DNA of 51,387 nucleotides from positions 1 through 51,387 of the forward strand of contig JAIEQK010000095.1 in the NCBI GenBank assembly GCA_019747795.1, read 5' to 3'. A program made the translations under genes and the position numbers. Source of the DNA: Gammaproteobacteria bacterium. Its GTDB lineage: Bacteria > Pseudomonadota > Gammaproteobacteria > Ga0077536. Numbering within the stretch: the stretch's first letter is position 1; each line of letters opens with the position of its first letter. This document shows positions 1 through 9,188 of the stretch, piece after piece. The notes below the pieces were generated by a model, which was given only the letters and a program-made list of their open reading frames with translations, made no database searches and was not told the origin of the DNA.

Positions 1-135
1 GGCCAGCTCGACGAGGTGCTGCTGCGCGGACATCGCGCCAGCGTGCGCGTGACGCGCGCGGCCCGCTGGAAGCTGTGGCGGCGCGCGAGCGCGTTTCGCG
101 AGCAGCTTCGCGCGCAGGTGCTCGCCGACGACTGA
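1..135 (+). CDS. C-terminal end of an unidentified protein (5' truncated)
   Basis: An open frame runs from the first base of the window to a TGA at 133-135 and encodes 44 residues. The fragment is rich in Arg and Ala (RAARWKLWRRASAFREQ), looks helical and basic, and shows no motif I recognise. It is probably the tail of a gene that starts upstream. It lies 82 bp before the UPF0149 gene on the same strand, with no obvious terminator between. Codon use matches the rest of the window. The identity cannot be set from the part that is visible, and a spurious open frame is possible in DNA this GC-rich. Confidence 0.4.
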   Translation, partial: GQLDEVLLRGHRASVRVTRAARWKLWRRASAFREQLRAQVLADD

Positions 136-217
136 CGCGCGGCGCAGACAGGCCGAGGCCGCGCGGGCTAACATGCGGCCGCTCGCAGCCCGCGGTCCCA
201 GCACACGACGCCACGCC

Positions 218-925
218 ATGGATTTCACGCCCCAACCCCTGACCGACGCCGAACTCGACGAACTCGACGAGTTTCTCGCCCATCCGACGCTGGAGGACAC
301 CTCCATGGACGTCTCGGTGCTGGATGGCTACCTCACCGCCCTCCTGATCGGACCACGCAGCGTGCTGCCCACGCTGTGGCTGCCGCGCGTGTGGGACATG
401 GAGCACGCCGAGAATGCGCCGGGCTTCGCGCGGCGTGATGAGTTCGAGCACATCGTCGAACTGATCTTCCGCCACAACAACGCCATCGCCGCGGGCCTGC
501 AGGACGCGGAGCGGCCGCGCATCGCGCCGATCTGCGTGCGCGACGACTGCTGGGGCGTGGCCGAATGGTGCACCGGTTTCATGCTCGCCGCGGCCTTCGA
601 CGAACCCGCCTGGGGACAGCTGATGGACGAGCAGCCGGAACTGTTCGAAGCGGTGAGCGTGCTTGGGCTCGGCACGGACGAGGAGATCATGGAGGAGTTC
701 AGCGACCGCGACGCCGCCATCGACGCGGTGATCGCGGCCGTGAAGCGCATCGAGGTTGCGTTTCGCGAGGCGCGCGCGAGTGAACCCGATGCGCTCCGCC
801 TGGTGCAGCCCGAAACGCCCTACGCACGTGAAGCGCCCAAGGTCGGCCGCAATACTTCCTGTCCCTGCGGCAGCGGTCGCAAGTTCAAGAAGTGCTGCGG
901 CCGCGATGACCGCGTCACCAACTGA
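218..925 (+). CDS. UPF0149 (YecA-like) family protein with C-terminal SEC-C zinc motif
   Basis: This 235-residue protein has the UPF0149 fold: an N-terminal region with MDVSVLDGYLTALLIGP, and a central part with DDCWGVAEWCTGFMLA. It ends in a SEC-C motif, NTSCPCGSGRKFKKCCG, whose Cys residues bind zinc. SEC-C tails are also found on SecA and on many small proteins, where they mediate contact with partners or ribosomes. The exact role of YecA-type proteins is unclear. I chose the ATG at 218 over the upstream in-frame ATG at 173, because the 15 extra residues are not family-like and 173 falls inside a TAACAT -10-like sequence. The 3' end overlaps the recJ start by 20 bp, so the two genes are probably cotranscribed. 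Confidence 0.85.
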   Translation: MDFTPQPLTDAELDELDEFLAHPTLEDTSMDVSVLDGYLTALLIGPRSVLPTLWLPRVWDMEHAENAPGFARRDEFEHIVELIFRHNNAIAAGLQDAERPRIAPICVRDDCWGVAEWCTGFMLAAAFDEPAWGQLMDEQPELFEAVSVLGLGTDEEIMEEFSDRDAAIDAVIAAVKRIEVAFREARASEPDALRLVQPETPYAREAPKVGRNTSCPCGSGRKFKKCCGRDDRVTN

Positions 926-2675
926 CGGGCCCGCGCGCTTCGCGCTGCGCCCGCGCATCGTCCGGCGCAGCGTGCCGGGCGAAGCCTTCCTGCCTGGCGA
1001 TCTGCACGCGGTCACGCGTCGCGTGCTCGCGGCGCGGGGCATCACTTCGCCGGCCCTGCTCGACACCTCGTTGAAGGGGCTGCTGCCGGCCAGCACGCTC
1101 GGCGGCACCGCGCGCGCGGTGGCACTCATCGCGGAGGAGATGGCGCAGGACGGCCGCATCCTGGTGGTCGGCGACTTCGATGCCGATGGCGCGACCAGCA
1201 CCGCGCTCGCGCTGCGCGCGTTGCGCGCGATGGGTGCGCGCGAGGTCGACTACCTCGTGCCCAACCGCTTCGAGTACGGCTACGGCCTCACACCCGGCAT
1301 CGTCGAGCTCGCCGCAGAGCGCGCGCCCGCGCTGCTGATCACGGTGGACAACGGCATCTCGAGCCTGGAAGGCGTGGCGCGCGCCAAGGCGCTCGGCATG
1401 CGCGTGGTGATCACCGATCACCACCTGGCTGGCAGCGCGCTGCCGGCGGCCGACGCAATCGTCAATCCGAACCTCGCCGACGAGTCCTTCCCGAGCAAGT
1501 GCCTGGCGGGCGTGGGCGTGATCTTCTACGTGATGACGGCGCTGCGCGCGCTCTTGCGCGAACGCGGCTGGTTCGCCGCGCGCGGACTGCCCGAGCCCAA
1601 TCTCGCCAGCCTGCTCGACCTGGTCGCGCTGGGCACGGTGGCGGACGTGGTGCCGCTCGATCAGAACAACCGGCGGCTGGTGGCGCAGGGACTCGCGCGC
1701 ATCCGCGCCGGCCAGTGTCAGCCCGGCATCGCCGCGCTGGCGACGGTCGGTGGACGCAACCGCGCGCGGCTCGCCGCGAGCGACCTGGGCTTCGCCCTCG
1801 GCCCGCGCCTGAACGCCGCCGGGCGGCTGGCCGACATGTCGCTCGGCATCGAGTGCCTCCTGTCCGACGACCCGACCCGCTGCGCCGCCATCGCCGAACA
1901 GCTCGACGCGCTGAACCGCGAGCGCCGCGAGCTCGAGGACGTGATGCGCGAGACGGCCTTCGACAGCGTCGAGCGCGAGCTCGGCGCGACGCTCGGCGGT
2001 GAACTCCCGCCGGCCTTCTGCCTGTTCGACGAACACTGGCACCAGGGCGTGATCGGCATCGTCGCGGCGCGGGTGAAGGATCGTTTCCATCGTCCGACCA
2101 TCGCCTTCGCGCCGGGGGACGCGGGCACCATCAAGGGCTCCGCGCGCTCGATTCCGGGCGTGCACATCCGCGACGCGCTCGACGCCGTCGCGGCACGTCA
2201 TCCCGAACTCCTCACGCGCTTCGGTGGACATGCCATGGCGGCGGGCCTGACGCTCGCAGAGGACGCGCTCGAGCCATTCCGCGCGGCGTTCTGCGCGCAG
2301 GTCGCGACGCTGCTCGACGCCGAGACGCGCGAGCGGCGCATCGACACCGACGGTGAACTCGGCGAACGCGACTTCTCGCTCGAACTCGCGCGTGAACTGG
2401 CGCGCGTCGCGCCCTGGGGCCAGGGCTTTCCCGAGCCGCGTTTCGAGGGTGAGTTCGTCATCACCGACAGACGCGTGGTCGGTGGGCGGCACGCGAAGCT
2501 CGTGCTCGCGCCGCGCGGCGCGCGCGGCACGCTGGCCGCCATTGCCTTCGGCGCGGCGGGCGAGCCGTGGTTCGCGCGCGCCGAGTCCATCCACGCCGTG
2601 TACAAGCTCGACGTCAACGACTACGGCGGCGTGGAGACGGTGCAGCTGGTGGTCGACTACGCGACTTCGCTGTGA
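906..2675 (+). CDS. recJ: single-stranded-DNA-specific 5'-3' exonuclease RecJ
   Basis: The product is 589 residues, close to the usual RecJ length of about 577. It carries the DHH phosphoesterase motifs: [15 protein letters not shown] (motif I, metal-binding Asp), an ITVDNG stretch and ITDHHLAG (DHH motif), then a DHHA1 part with GSARSIPG and [10 protein letters not shown] and a C-terminal OB-like region. RecJ degrades single-stranded DNA 5' to 3' in RecFOR recombination, mismatch repair and base excision repair. The frame is open further upstream, but the ATG at 906 gives the family-like N terminus and places the gene in a 20-bp overlap with the UPF0149 gene. prfB follows after 69 bp but has its own promoter. 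recJ directly before prfB-lysS is a common gammaproteobacterial order. Confidence 0.96.
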   Translation: MTASPTDGPARFALRPRIVRRSVPGEAFLPGDLHAVTRRVLAARGITSPALLDTSLKGLLPASTLGGTARAVALIAEEMAQDGRILVVGDFDADGATSTALALRALRAMGAREVDYLVPNRFEYGYGLTPGIVELAAERAPALLITVDNGISSLEGVARAKALGMRVVITDHHLAGSALPAADAIVNPNLADESFPSKCLAGVGVIFYVMTALRALLRERGWFAARGLPEPNLASLLDLVALGTVADVVPLDQNNRRLVAQGLARIRAGQCQPGIAALATVGGRNRARLAASDLGFALGPRLNAAGRLADMSLGIECLLSDDPTRCAAIAEQLDALNRERRELEDVMRETAFDSVERELGATLGGELPPAFCLFDEHWHQGVIGIVAARVKDRFHRPTIAFAPGDAGTIKGSARSIPGVHIRDALDAVAARHPELLTRFGGHAMAAGLTLAEDALEPFRAAFCAQVATLLDAETRERRIDTDGELGERDFSLELARELARVAPWGQGFPEPRFEGEFVITDRRVVGGRHAKLVLAPRGARGTLAAIAFGAAGEPWFARAESIHAVYKLDVNDYGGVETVQLVVDYATSL

Positions 2676-2681
2676 GCCGCG

Positions 2682-2710
2682 TTGGCCTCGTCGAAGCCAG
2701 TCGCTACAAT
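2682..2710 (+). promoter_or_regulatory. sigma70-like promoter for prfB-lysS
   Basis: TTGGCC (2682-2687) and TACAAT (2705-2710) are separated by exactly 17 bp and lie 34 bp before the prfB ATG. The -10 matches the consensus in five of six positions and the -35 in four. The site lies just after the recJ stop, so prfB-lysS can be transcribed independently of recJ. It is read from the sequence only. Confidence 0.6.
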
Positions 2711-2744
2711 GCCGGCCCTGCGTCACAGCCACTCGCGAGCCGTC

Positions 2745-3840
2745 ATGGAACTCAATCCCACCTACAGCGCCATCAAGGACATGCAGTCCCGTATCGAAGC
2801 CCTACGGGGGTATCTTTGACTACGCTGAAAAGGCCGACCGCCTGACCGAGGTCGAACGGGAACTCGCCGAACCGAAGGTCTGGGACAATCCCGAGCGCGC
2901 CCAGGAACTGGGCCGCGAACGCGTCGCGCTGGAACGCGTGGTGGTGACCTTGGACAAGCTCTCGCAGCGTCTCGCCGACGCCCGCGACCTGCTCGATCTC
3001 GCCGCCGAAGAAGACGATGCCGACACCGCGACCGCGGTGCAGACCGACGTCGCCGGGGCCGAGGCCCAGCTCGCCGATCTCGAATTCCGGCGCATGTTCG
3101 CCGGCGAGATGGATCCCAACAACGCGTTTCTCGACATCCAGGCCGGCTCCGGCGGTACCGAGGCGCAGGACTGGGCAGAGATGCTCTTGCGCATGTACCT
3201 GCGCTGGGGCGAGCGGCGCGGGTTCAACCCGGAACTGCTCGAGGCCTCGGCCGGTGAAGTCGCGGGCATCAAGAGCGCGACGGTCAAGTTCAGCGGCGAA
3301 TACGCCTTCGGCTGGCTGCGCACCGAGACCGGCGTGCATCGCCTGGTGCGCAAGTCGCCTTTCGATTCCGGCAACCGGCGTCACACCTCGTTCGCCTCGG
3401 TGTTCGTCTCGCCGGAGATCGACGACAACATCCAGATCGAGATCAACCCGGCGGATCTCCGCACCGACACCTACCGCGCCAGCGGCGCGGGCGGTCAGCA
3501 CGTCAACAAGACCGACTCGGCGGTGCGCATCACGCACATTCCGACCAACACCGTGGTGCAGTGTCAGAACGAACGTTCGCAGCACAAGAACCGCGACCAG
3601 GCGATGAAGATGCTGCGCGCCAAGCTCTACGAGCTCGAACTGTTGAAGCGCCAGGAGGCGCAGCAGGCGATCGAGGACAGCAAGTCCGACATCGGCTGGG
3701 GCCACCAGATCCGGTCCTACGTGCTCGACCAGTCGCGCATCAAGGATCTGCGTACCGACGTCGAGACCGGCAATCCGCAGGCGGTGCTGGACGGCGGTCT
3801 GGACATGTTCATCGAAGCCAGCTTGAAGATGGGACTATAG
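2745..3840 (+). CDS. prfB: peptide chain release factor 2 (programmed +1 frameshift)
   Basis: RF2 ends translation at UGA and UAA codons. The gene starts at the ATG at 2745 ([17 protein letters not shown]), reaches an in-frame TGA at codon 25 (2817-2819), and continues in the +1 frame from GAC at 2818 (DYAEKADRL). The joined product is 364 residues; E. coli RF2 has 365. Downstream are the RF2 specificity tripeptide SPF (in [12 protein letters not shown]), and the catalytic GGQ loop ([17 protein letters not shown]) that enters the peptidyl-transferase centre. The interruption is the well-known autoregulatory frameshift: low RF2 lets ribosomes pause at UGA and shift, which restores RF2. It is not a pseudogene. 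lysS follows 7 bp after the stop, so the two genes form an operon, as in E. coli. Confidence 0.97.
2805..2820 (+). promoter_or_regulatory. RF2 programmed +1 frameshift site
   Basis: The sequence CGGGGGTATCTTTGAC holds the elements of the bacterial RF2 recoding site: a G-rich internal Shine-Dalgarno-like stretch, a TAT spacer codon, the slippery CTT codon, and TGA followed by C. The tRNA-Leu slips from CUU to UUU, and GAC is read next. The first base of the usual AGGGGG is replaced by C here; the remainder is canonical. Confidence 0.95.
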
Positions 3841-3847
3841 GCACGCC

Positions 3848-5347
<1,500 letters not shown>

Positions 5348-5357
5348 GGGGCGTCGC

Positions 5358-5442
5358 TGTAGGTCGGACTTCAGTCCGACATTCCTTTTCAGAGCCTTTA
5401 TCTGCGCCAGGAAAAGAATGTCGGACTGAAGTCCGACCCACA
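5358..5442. repeat. REP-type inverted pair (GTAG-foot palindromes)
   Basis: A TGTAGGTCGGACTTCAGTCC palindrome (5358-5384, ending GACATTC) faces an inverted copy (5416-5442, GAATGTCGGACTGAAGTCCG...). About 31 bp separate the two. Each copy is a hairpin with a GTAGG foot, the form of REP elements mobilised by RAYT (TnpA-REP) Y1 transposases. The pair resembles a BIME. It fills most of the gap between lysS and the hvfA promoter. Related copies occur near 26.7, 30.0 and 50.7 kb. Confidence 0.85.
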
Positions 5443-5468
5443 GGGCCAGAATCGCCGCGGCCATCGCG

Positions 5469-5497
5469 TTGCCCGTCGCGCGAGGCATCCGCATAAT
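5469..5497 (+). promoter_or_regulatory. sigma70-like promoter for the hvf/bufferin-like operon
   Basis: TTGCCC (5469-5474) and CATAAT (5492-5497) are separated by 17 bp, with the precursor ATG 47 bp downstream and an AGAGGA ribosome-binding stretch before it. This supports hvfABC as its own transcription unit. No metal-regulator operator could be recognised. Confidence 0.55.
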
Positions 5498-5544
5498 CCC
5501 GGCGCCCGCATCATCGCGCGCCGCTGCAAGAGGACTCTTCACCA

Positions 5545-5847
5545 ATGATCAAGAAATCCCCGCTCGCTCCCGTCGCCACCGCCGTCGTCATCACGCTCGG
5601 CGCCGTGTCCGTGACCGAGGCCGCCGACAATCCCTTCGCCGCGCAGGCCTTCGAACGCGGCTACCAGGTAGCGGCCGAGCAGGGCGAGATGAGCTGTGGC
5701 GCCGGCATGAGCGAAGGCAAGTGCGGCGCGGGCGCGGCCGAAGCCAAGGCCGACGCGGCCAAGGCGGAAGCCGCCAAGGCTGGCGAGAGCAAGTGCGGCG
5801 CCGGCCTGGGCGAGACCAAGGCCGGCGAGGGCAAGTGCGGCTCCTGA
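5545..5847 (+). CDS. hvfA: HvfA/bufferin-type RiPP precursor with repeated Cys-Gly motifs and signal peptide
   Basis: The product is a 100-residue low-complexity protein. It starts with a signal peptide ([20 protein letters not shown], cleavage likely near Ala27), followed by a soluble part rich in Ala, Gly, Lys and Glu. Four Cys-Gly motifs are present: EMSCG (48-52), EGKCG (57-61), ESKCG (81-85) and EGKCG (95-99). EGKCG repeats define the HvfA class of precursors, whose Cys residues are converted by the DUF692/DUF2063 pair to copper-binding oxazole- or thiooxazole-type groups. From family knowledge the product is exported and sequesters copper in the periplasm. hvfB starts 19 bp downstream. 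Two motifs deviate from EGKCG, so not every Cys need be modified. No DoxX-type fourth gene (hvfD) follows. Confidence 0.85.
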   Translation: MIKKSPLAPVATAVVITLGAVSVTEAADNPFAAQAFERGYQVAAEQGEMSCGAGMSEGKCGAGAAEAKADAAKAEAAKAGESKCGAGLGETKAGEGKCGS

Positions 5848-5857
5848 ATTTTTCCTC

Positions 5858-5880
5858 GCGGCGCGTATGAAAGGCGCCGC
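5858..5880 (+). promoter_or_regulatory. hairpin that holds the hvfB start codon in its loop
   Basis: GCGGCGC (5858-5864) and GCGCCGC (5874-5880) form a perfect 7-bp all-GC stem around a 9-nt loop, GTATGAAAG, which contains the hvfB ATG at 5867. The expected ribosome-binding region lies inside the stem. This could lower hvfB translation relative to the precursor gene upstream. It is inference from sequence only. Confidence 0.4.
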
Positions 5881-6724
5881 GCCGCTCGGCGTCGCGGGCA
5901 CCGGCCTCGGCCTGCGACGCGCGCTGCTCGCCGAACTCGAAGACCGCGGCGCGCACGGTATCGACTTCTGGGAGGTGGCACCGGAGAACTGGCTGGACGT
6001 GGGCGGTGCCCTCGGGCGTCGCTTTCGCGCCTTCAGCGAGCGTCACACTTTGCTGTGCCATGGCCTCGCGCTCAACCTCGGCGGCCAGGCGCCGCTCGAT
6101 CTCGAGTTCCTCGCGCGGCTGCGCGGCTTTCTCGATCGGCACGGCGCGCAGGGTTACAGCGAACACCTGAGCTACTGCGCCGACGACGGCCAGCTCTACG
6201 ACCTGCTGCCCATTCCCTTCACCGAAGAAGCGGTACATCACGTCGCATCGCGCATACAGCGTGTGCAGGACGTGCTCGAGCGGCGCATCGCCATCGAGAA
6301 CGTCTCCTACTACTGCGCGCCCGGTGCCGAACTCGCGGAGCTCGCGTTTCTTACAGCAGTGCTCGAGGAAGCGGACTGCGAGCTGCTGCTGGACGTGAAC
6401 AACGTCTACGTGAACAGCTGCAATCATGGCTACGACGCGCGCGGTTTTCTCCGCGGCCTGCCGGTCGAACGCATCGCCTACCTGCACATCGCCGGCCACC
6501 ACCGGCGCGCGCCCGATCTGCTGGTCGACACCCACGCGGCGCCGGTCGATGCGCAAGTGTGGGCGCTGCTCGACGAGACCTATGCGCGCTGCGGGCCGCG
6601 GCCGACCGTGCTCGAGCGCGATGCCGCGCTGCCGCCGCTGGCCGAACTCTGCGCTGAAGCCGCACGCATCGGCGCCTGCCAGGCGCGGCACAGCGTCAAA
6701 GCGCGCGGGCAGGCCGGTGGCTGA
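5867..6724 (+). CDS. hvfB: DUF692 multinuclear non-heme iron oxidative enzyme (HvfB/BufB-like)
   Basis: The 285-residue protein is of the DUF692 (MNIO) family, a TIM-barrel enzyme with two or three iron ions that oxidises Cys residues of RiPP precursors. Family blocks appear in order: GTGLGLR near the N terminus, [54 protein letters not shown] and LERD. They supply the His, Glu, Asp and Asn metal ligands. The substrate should be the precursor encoded immediately upstream, with the DUF2063 protein downstream presenting it. The 3' end overlaps the next gene by 8 bp. There is no clear Shine-Dalgarno sequence, and the start codon sits in a GC hairpin. The length and motif set look complete. Confidence 0.93.
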   Translation: MKGAAPLGVAGTGLGLRRALLAELEDRGAHGIDFWEVAPENWLDVGGALGRRFRAFSERHTLLCHGLALNLGGQAPLDLEFLARLRGFLDRHGAQGYSEHLSYCADDGQLYDLLPIPFTEEAVHHVASRIQRVQDVLERRIAIENVSYYCAPGAELAELAFLTAVLEEADCELLLDVNNVYVNSCNHGYDARGFLRGLPVERIAYLHIAGHHRRAPDLLVDTHAAPVDAQVWALLDETYARCGPRPTVLERDAALPPLAELCAEAARIGACQARHSVKARGQAGG

Positions 6725-7487
6725 CTCGTCATTGGCCGCGCTGCAGGCGGCCTTCACCGCGCATCTACGCGATCCGGCGCGCCACGCCGCGCCAAACGAC
6801 GTGCCGGCGGCGCGGCTTGCGCTCTACCGCGAGCTGCTGCTCGGTAACGTCGACGAATTCCTGGCGCGCGCCTTTCCCGTGCTGCGCGGCTGCTTGTCCG
6901 ACGAGCGCTGGCGGGCGCTGGTCGATGCGTACTTCGCCGCGCACCGCGCCCGCACACCACTCGCGCCGCGCATGGCGGAAGAGTTCCTCGCCTGGCTCGC
7001 CACGCTGGACCACGCGATGCTGGACCCGCCCTACGTGATGGAGCTCGCGCGCTACGAATGGCTGGAGGCGGACGTGCTGCTCGACCCCCGCGAGCTGGAC
7101 GAGGTCGCCTTGGACGCCGACGCCGATCCGTTGACCGACGCGGTGGTGCTGAATCCCATCCTGCATCTCGGGCGCTACGCGCACGCCGTGCATCGCATCA
7201 CGCCCGGAGCGCCGCCGTCGGCCCCCGCCGCGACGCCGGTCTGGCTGGTGGTCTACCGCCGACGCGACGATCGCGCGGCCTTCATGGAATTGAACGACGT
7301 CGCTGCGCGCCTGCTGCAGCTGCTCGGCGATCCGCAGGGCCACTGCGGCGAGCAGGCGCTGGCCATGATCGCCGCCGAACTCAAGCATCCGCGTCCGGCG
7401 GCCGTTATCGACTCGGGTCGAGCGCTGCTCGCGGACTTCCTCGCGCGGGACATCGTGCTCGGCGCCCGGCATTCCACGCGACGCTGA
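6717..7487 (+). CDS. hvfC: DUF2063 RiPP recognition partner (HvfC/BufC-like)
   Basis: The 256-residue protein has the DUF2063 N-terminal domain: [14 protein letters not shown], then [22 protein letters not shown] and [13 protein letters not shown], and a C-terminal region typical of the family. HvfC/BufC proteins bind the precursor and form a complex with the DUF692 oxidase. I chose the GTG at 6717, which overlaps the hvfB stop by 8 bp and gives the family-like start (M)ADSSLAALQ. The frame is open further upstream only as a shadow of hvfB. This is the last gene of the locus. The next gene begins 62 bp later and belongs to an unrelated family. Confidence 0.88.
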   Translation: MADSSLAALQAAFTAHLRDPARHAAPNDVPAARLALYRELLLGNVDEFLARAFPVLRGCLSDERWRALVDAYFAAHRARTPLAPRMAEEFLAWLATLDHAMLDPPYVMELARYEWLEADVLLDPRELDEVALDADADPLTDAVVLNPILHLGRYAHAVHRITPGAPPSAPAATPVWLVVYRRRDDRAAFMELNDVAARLLQLLGDPQGHCGEQALAMIAAELKHPRPAAVIDSGRALLADFLARDIVLGARHSTRR

Positions 7488-7549
7488 GACCCGGGCGCGT
7501 GGCGACCTCGCCACGCCGGTCGCACTTCCCGCCTGCGAGGGCCGAGCCC

Positions 7550-9070
7550 ATGGCATCCTCCACCTTCATGGCCGTGATCAACGGTCTCGCCGCGCTCTTC
7601 ATCCTGTGCGTCGGTCTCGGCGTCGTCGCCGTCGCGGTGCTGTACGTCATCGACGTCACCCAGACCACCCACGCGGTGCGGCGCAACTACCCGGTGATCG
7701 GCCGTCTGCGCTACGTGTTCGAGGACCTCGGCGAGTTCTTTCGCCAGTACTTCTTCGCCATGGACCGCGAGGAGATGCCGTTCAACCGCGCCGAGCGTTC
7801 CTGGGTCTATCGCGCAGCGAAGGGCGTGGACAGCACGGTGGCCTTCGGGTCGACCCGCGATCTGCGCCCGGTCGGCACGGTGATCTTCGTCAACACGCCC
7901 TTTCCGACGCTGGAGGAGGACGCCGCGAGTCCTGGTCTCGTCACCATCGGCGCGGACTGTCCCCATCCCTATCGCACCCAGTCGGTGTTCAACATCTCGG
8001 GCATGAGCTACGGCGCCATCTCGCGCCCGGCCGTGCTGGCGCTGTCCAAGGGCGCGCGGGCGGCCGGCGTGTGGATGAACACCGGCGAAGGCGGGCTGTC
8101 GCCCTATCACCTCGAGGGCGGCGCAGACATCGTGTTCCAGATCGGCACCGCCAAGTACGGCGTGCGCGACAAGGACGGCCGCCTGTCCGACGAGCGCCTG
8201 CGCGCGATCGCCGCGCACGAACAGGTCCGCATGTTCGAGATCAAGGTCTCGCAGGGCGCCAAGCCCGGCAAGGGCGGCATCCTGCCGGGGGTGAAGGTCA
8301 CGGCCGAGATCGCGCAGATCCGCGGCATCGAAGCGGGACAATCCTCGCTGAGTCCGAATCGCCATCCGGAACTCGTGAACGAGAGCGCGCTGCTCGACAT
8401 GCTGGCCCACGTGCGCGCCGTGACCGGCAAGCCGGTCGGCTTCAAGGCGGTGTTCGGCTCGGACCTGTGGCTGGAGAAGCTCTTCAAGGAGATCTGGCGG
8501 CGCGGCCTGGACAGCGCGCCGGACTTCATCACCGTCGACGGCGGCGAGGGTGGCACCGGCGCCGCGCCCATGAGCCTCATCGACAACGTCGGCCTGCCGC
8601 TGCGCGAGGGGCTGCCGCTGGTGGTCGACAAGCTGAAGGCCTTCGGGCTGCGCGATCGCACCAAGACCATCGCGAGCGGCAAGCTGGTGACGCCGGCGGA
8701 CGTCGCCTGGGCGCTGTGCATGGGTGCCGACTTCGTCACCTCGGCGCGCGGCTTCATGTTCGCGCTGGGCTGCATCCAGGCCCTCCAGTGCAACAAGAAC
8801 ACCTGCCCGACCGGCATCACCACCCACGACCGCAACCTGCAGCGCGGCCTGGACGTGACCGACAAATCGGAGCGGGTGCGGCGGTATGCCGAGACCATGC
8901 ACCACGAGGTGGGCGTCATCGCCCACTCCTGCGGGGTGGCCGAGCCACGCCGCCTGCAGCGCTACCACTGCCGCATCGTGCAGGCCAATGGCCGCTCCCA
9001 GCCCATGAACGAGCTCTACCCCGACGTGCGGGTGCTGGCCGTGCCCGGCCTGGAGGAGGCGCGGGCCTGA
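7550..9070 (+). CDS. membrane-anchored FMN-binding glutamate synthase family protein
   Basis: The 506-residue protein has one N-terminal membrane segment (about residues 5-30, FMAVINGLAALFILCVGLGV) and then a GltB-type FMN/(beta-alpha)8 domain. The barrel contains FNISGMSYGAIS, NTGEGGLSPYH, KVSQGAKPGKGG, and ITVDGGEGGTGAAP for FMN and phosphate binding. A 3Fe-4S site is intact as C-x5-C-x4-C (CIQALQCNKNTC, then PTG). The glutaminase and C-terminal structural domains of true GltB are absent, so this is a stand-alone family member rather than glutamate synthase. Its physiological reaction is not established. It precedes the tungsten oxidoreductase by 118 bp on the same strand, which suggests but does not prove a redox link. 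The start at 7550 is set by the membrane segment. Confidence 0.87.
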   Translation: MASSTFMAVINGLAALFILCVGLGVVAVAVLYVIDVTQTTHAVRRNYPVIGRLRYVFEDLGEFFRQYFFAMDREEMPFNRAERSWVYRAAKGVDSTVAFGSTRDLRPVGTVIFVNTPFPTLEEDAASPGLVTIGADCPHPYRTQSVFNISGMSYGAISRPAVLALSKGARAAGVWMNTGEGGLSPYHLEGGADIVFQIGTAKYGVRDKDGRLSDERLRAIAAHEQVRMFEIKVSQGAKPGKGGILPGVKVTAEIAQIRGIEAGQSSLSPNRHPELVNESALLDMLAHVRAVTGKPVGFKAVFGSDLWLEKLFKEIWRRGLDSAPDFITVDGGEGGTGAAPMSLIDNVGLPLREGLPLVVDKLKAFGLRDRTKTIASGKLVTPADVAWALCMGADFVTSARGFMFALGCIQALQCNKNTCPTGITTHDRNLQRGLDVTDKSERVRRYAETMHHEVGVIAHSCGVAEPRRLQRYHCRIVQANGRSQPMNELYPDVRVLAVPGLEEARA

Positions 9071-9116
9071 GGGCCGGTCCGAACAGATTGGAAAGCGGCC
9101 CGGACCGCGCGTCGGG

Positions 9117-9146
9117 CTGGCTCCCGCGTGCGCTTGTAAATATGAT
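9117..9146 (+). promoter_or_regulatory. possible promoter for the aldehyde oxidoreductase gene
   Basis: TATGAT at 9141-9146 matches the -10 consensus in five of six positions. CTGGCT at 9117-9122 is a weak -35 at 18 bp. The GTG start at 9189 follows after 42 bp, with a GCGAGGA ribosome-binding stretch before it. The short A/T-rich patch around TGTAAATATGATTA stands out from the GC-rich surroundings. Confidence 0.35.
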
Positions 9147-9188
9147 TACGGCTTCAGAAGACCAGCCCTTTCAGCGAGGAGTCACGCC

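Noticed and set aside
2817-2819. In-frame TGA in prfB as a sign of a pseudogene
   Set aside because: The surrounding sequence is the known RF2 frameshift site, and the +1 frame continues the protein with all motifs intact.
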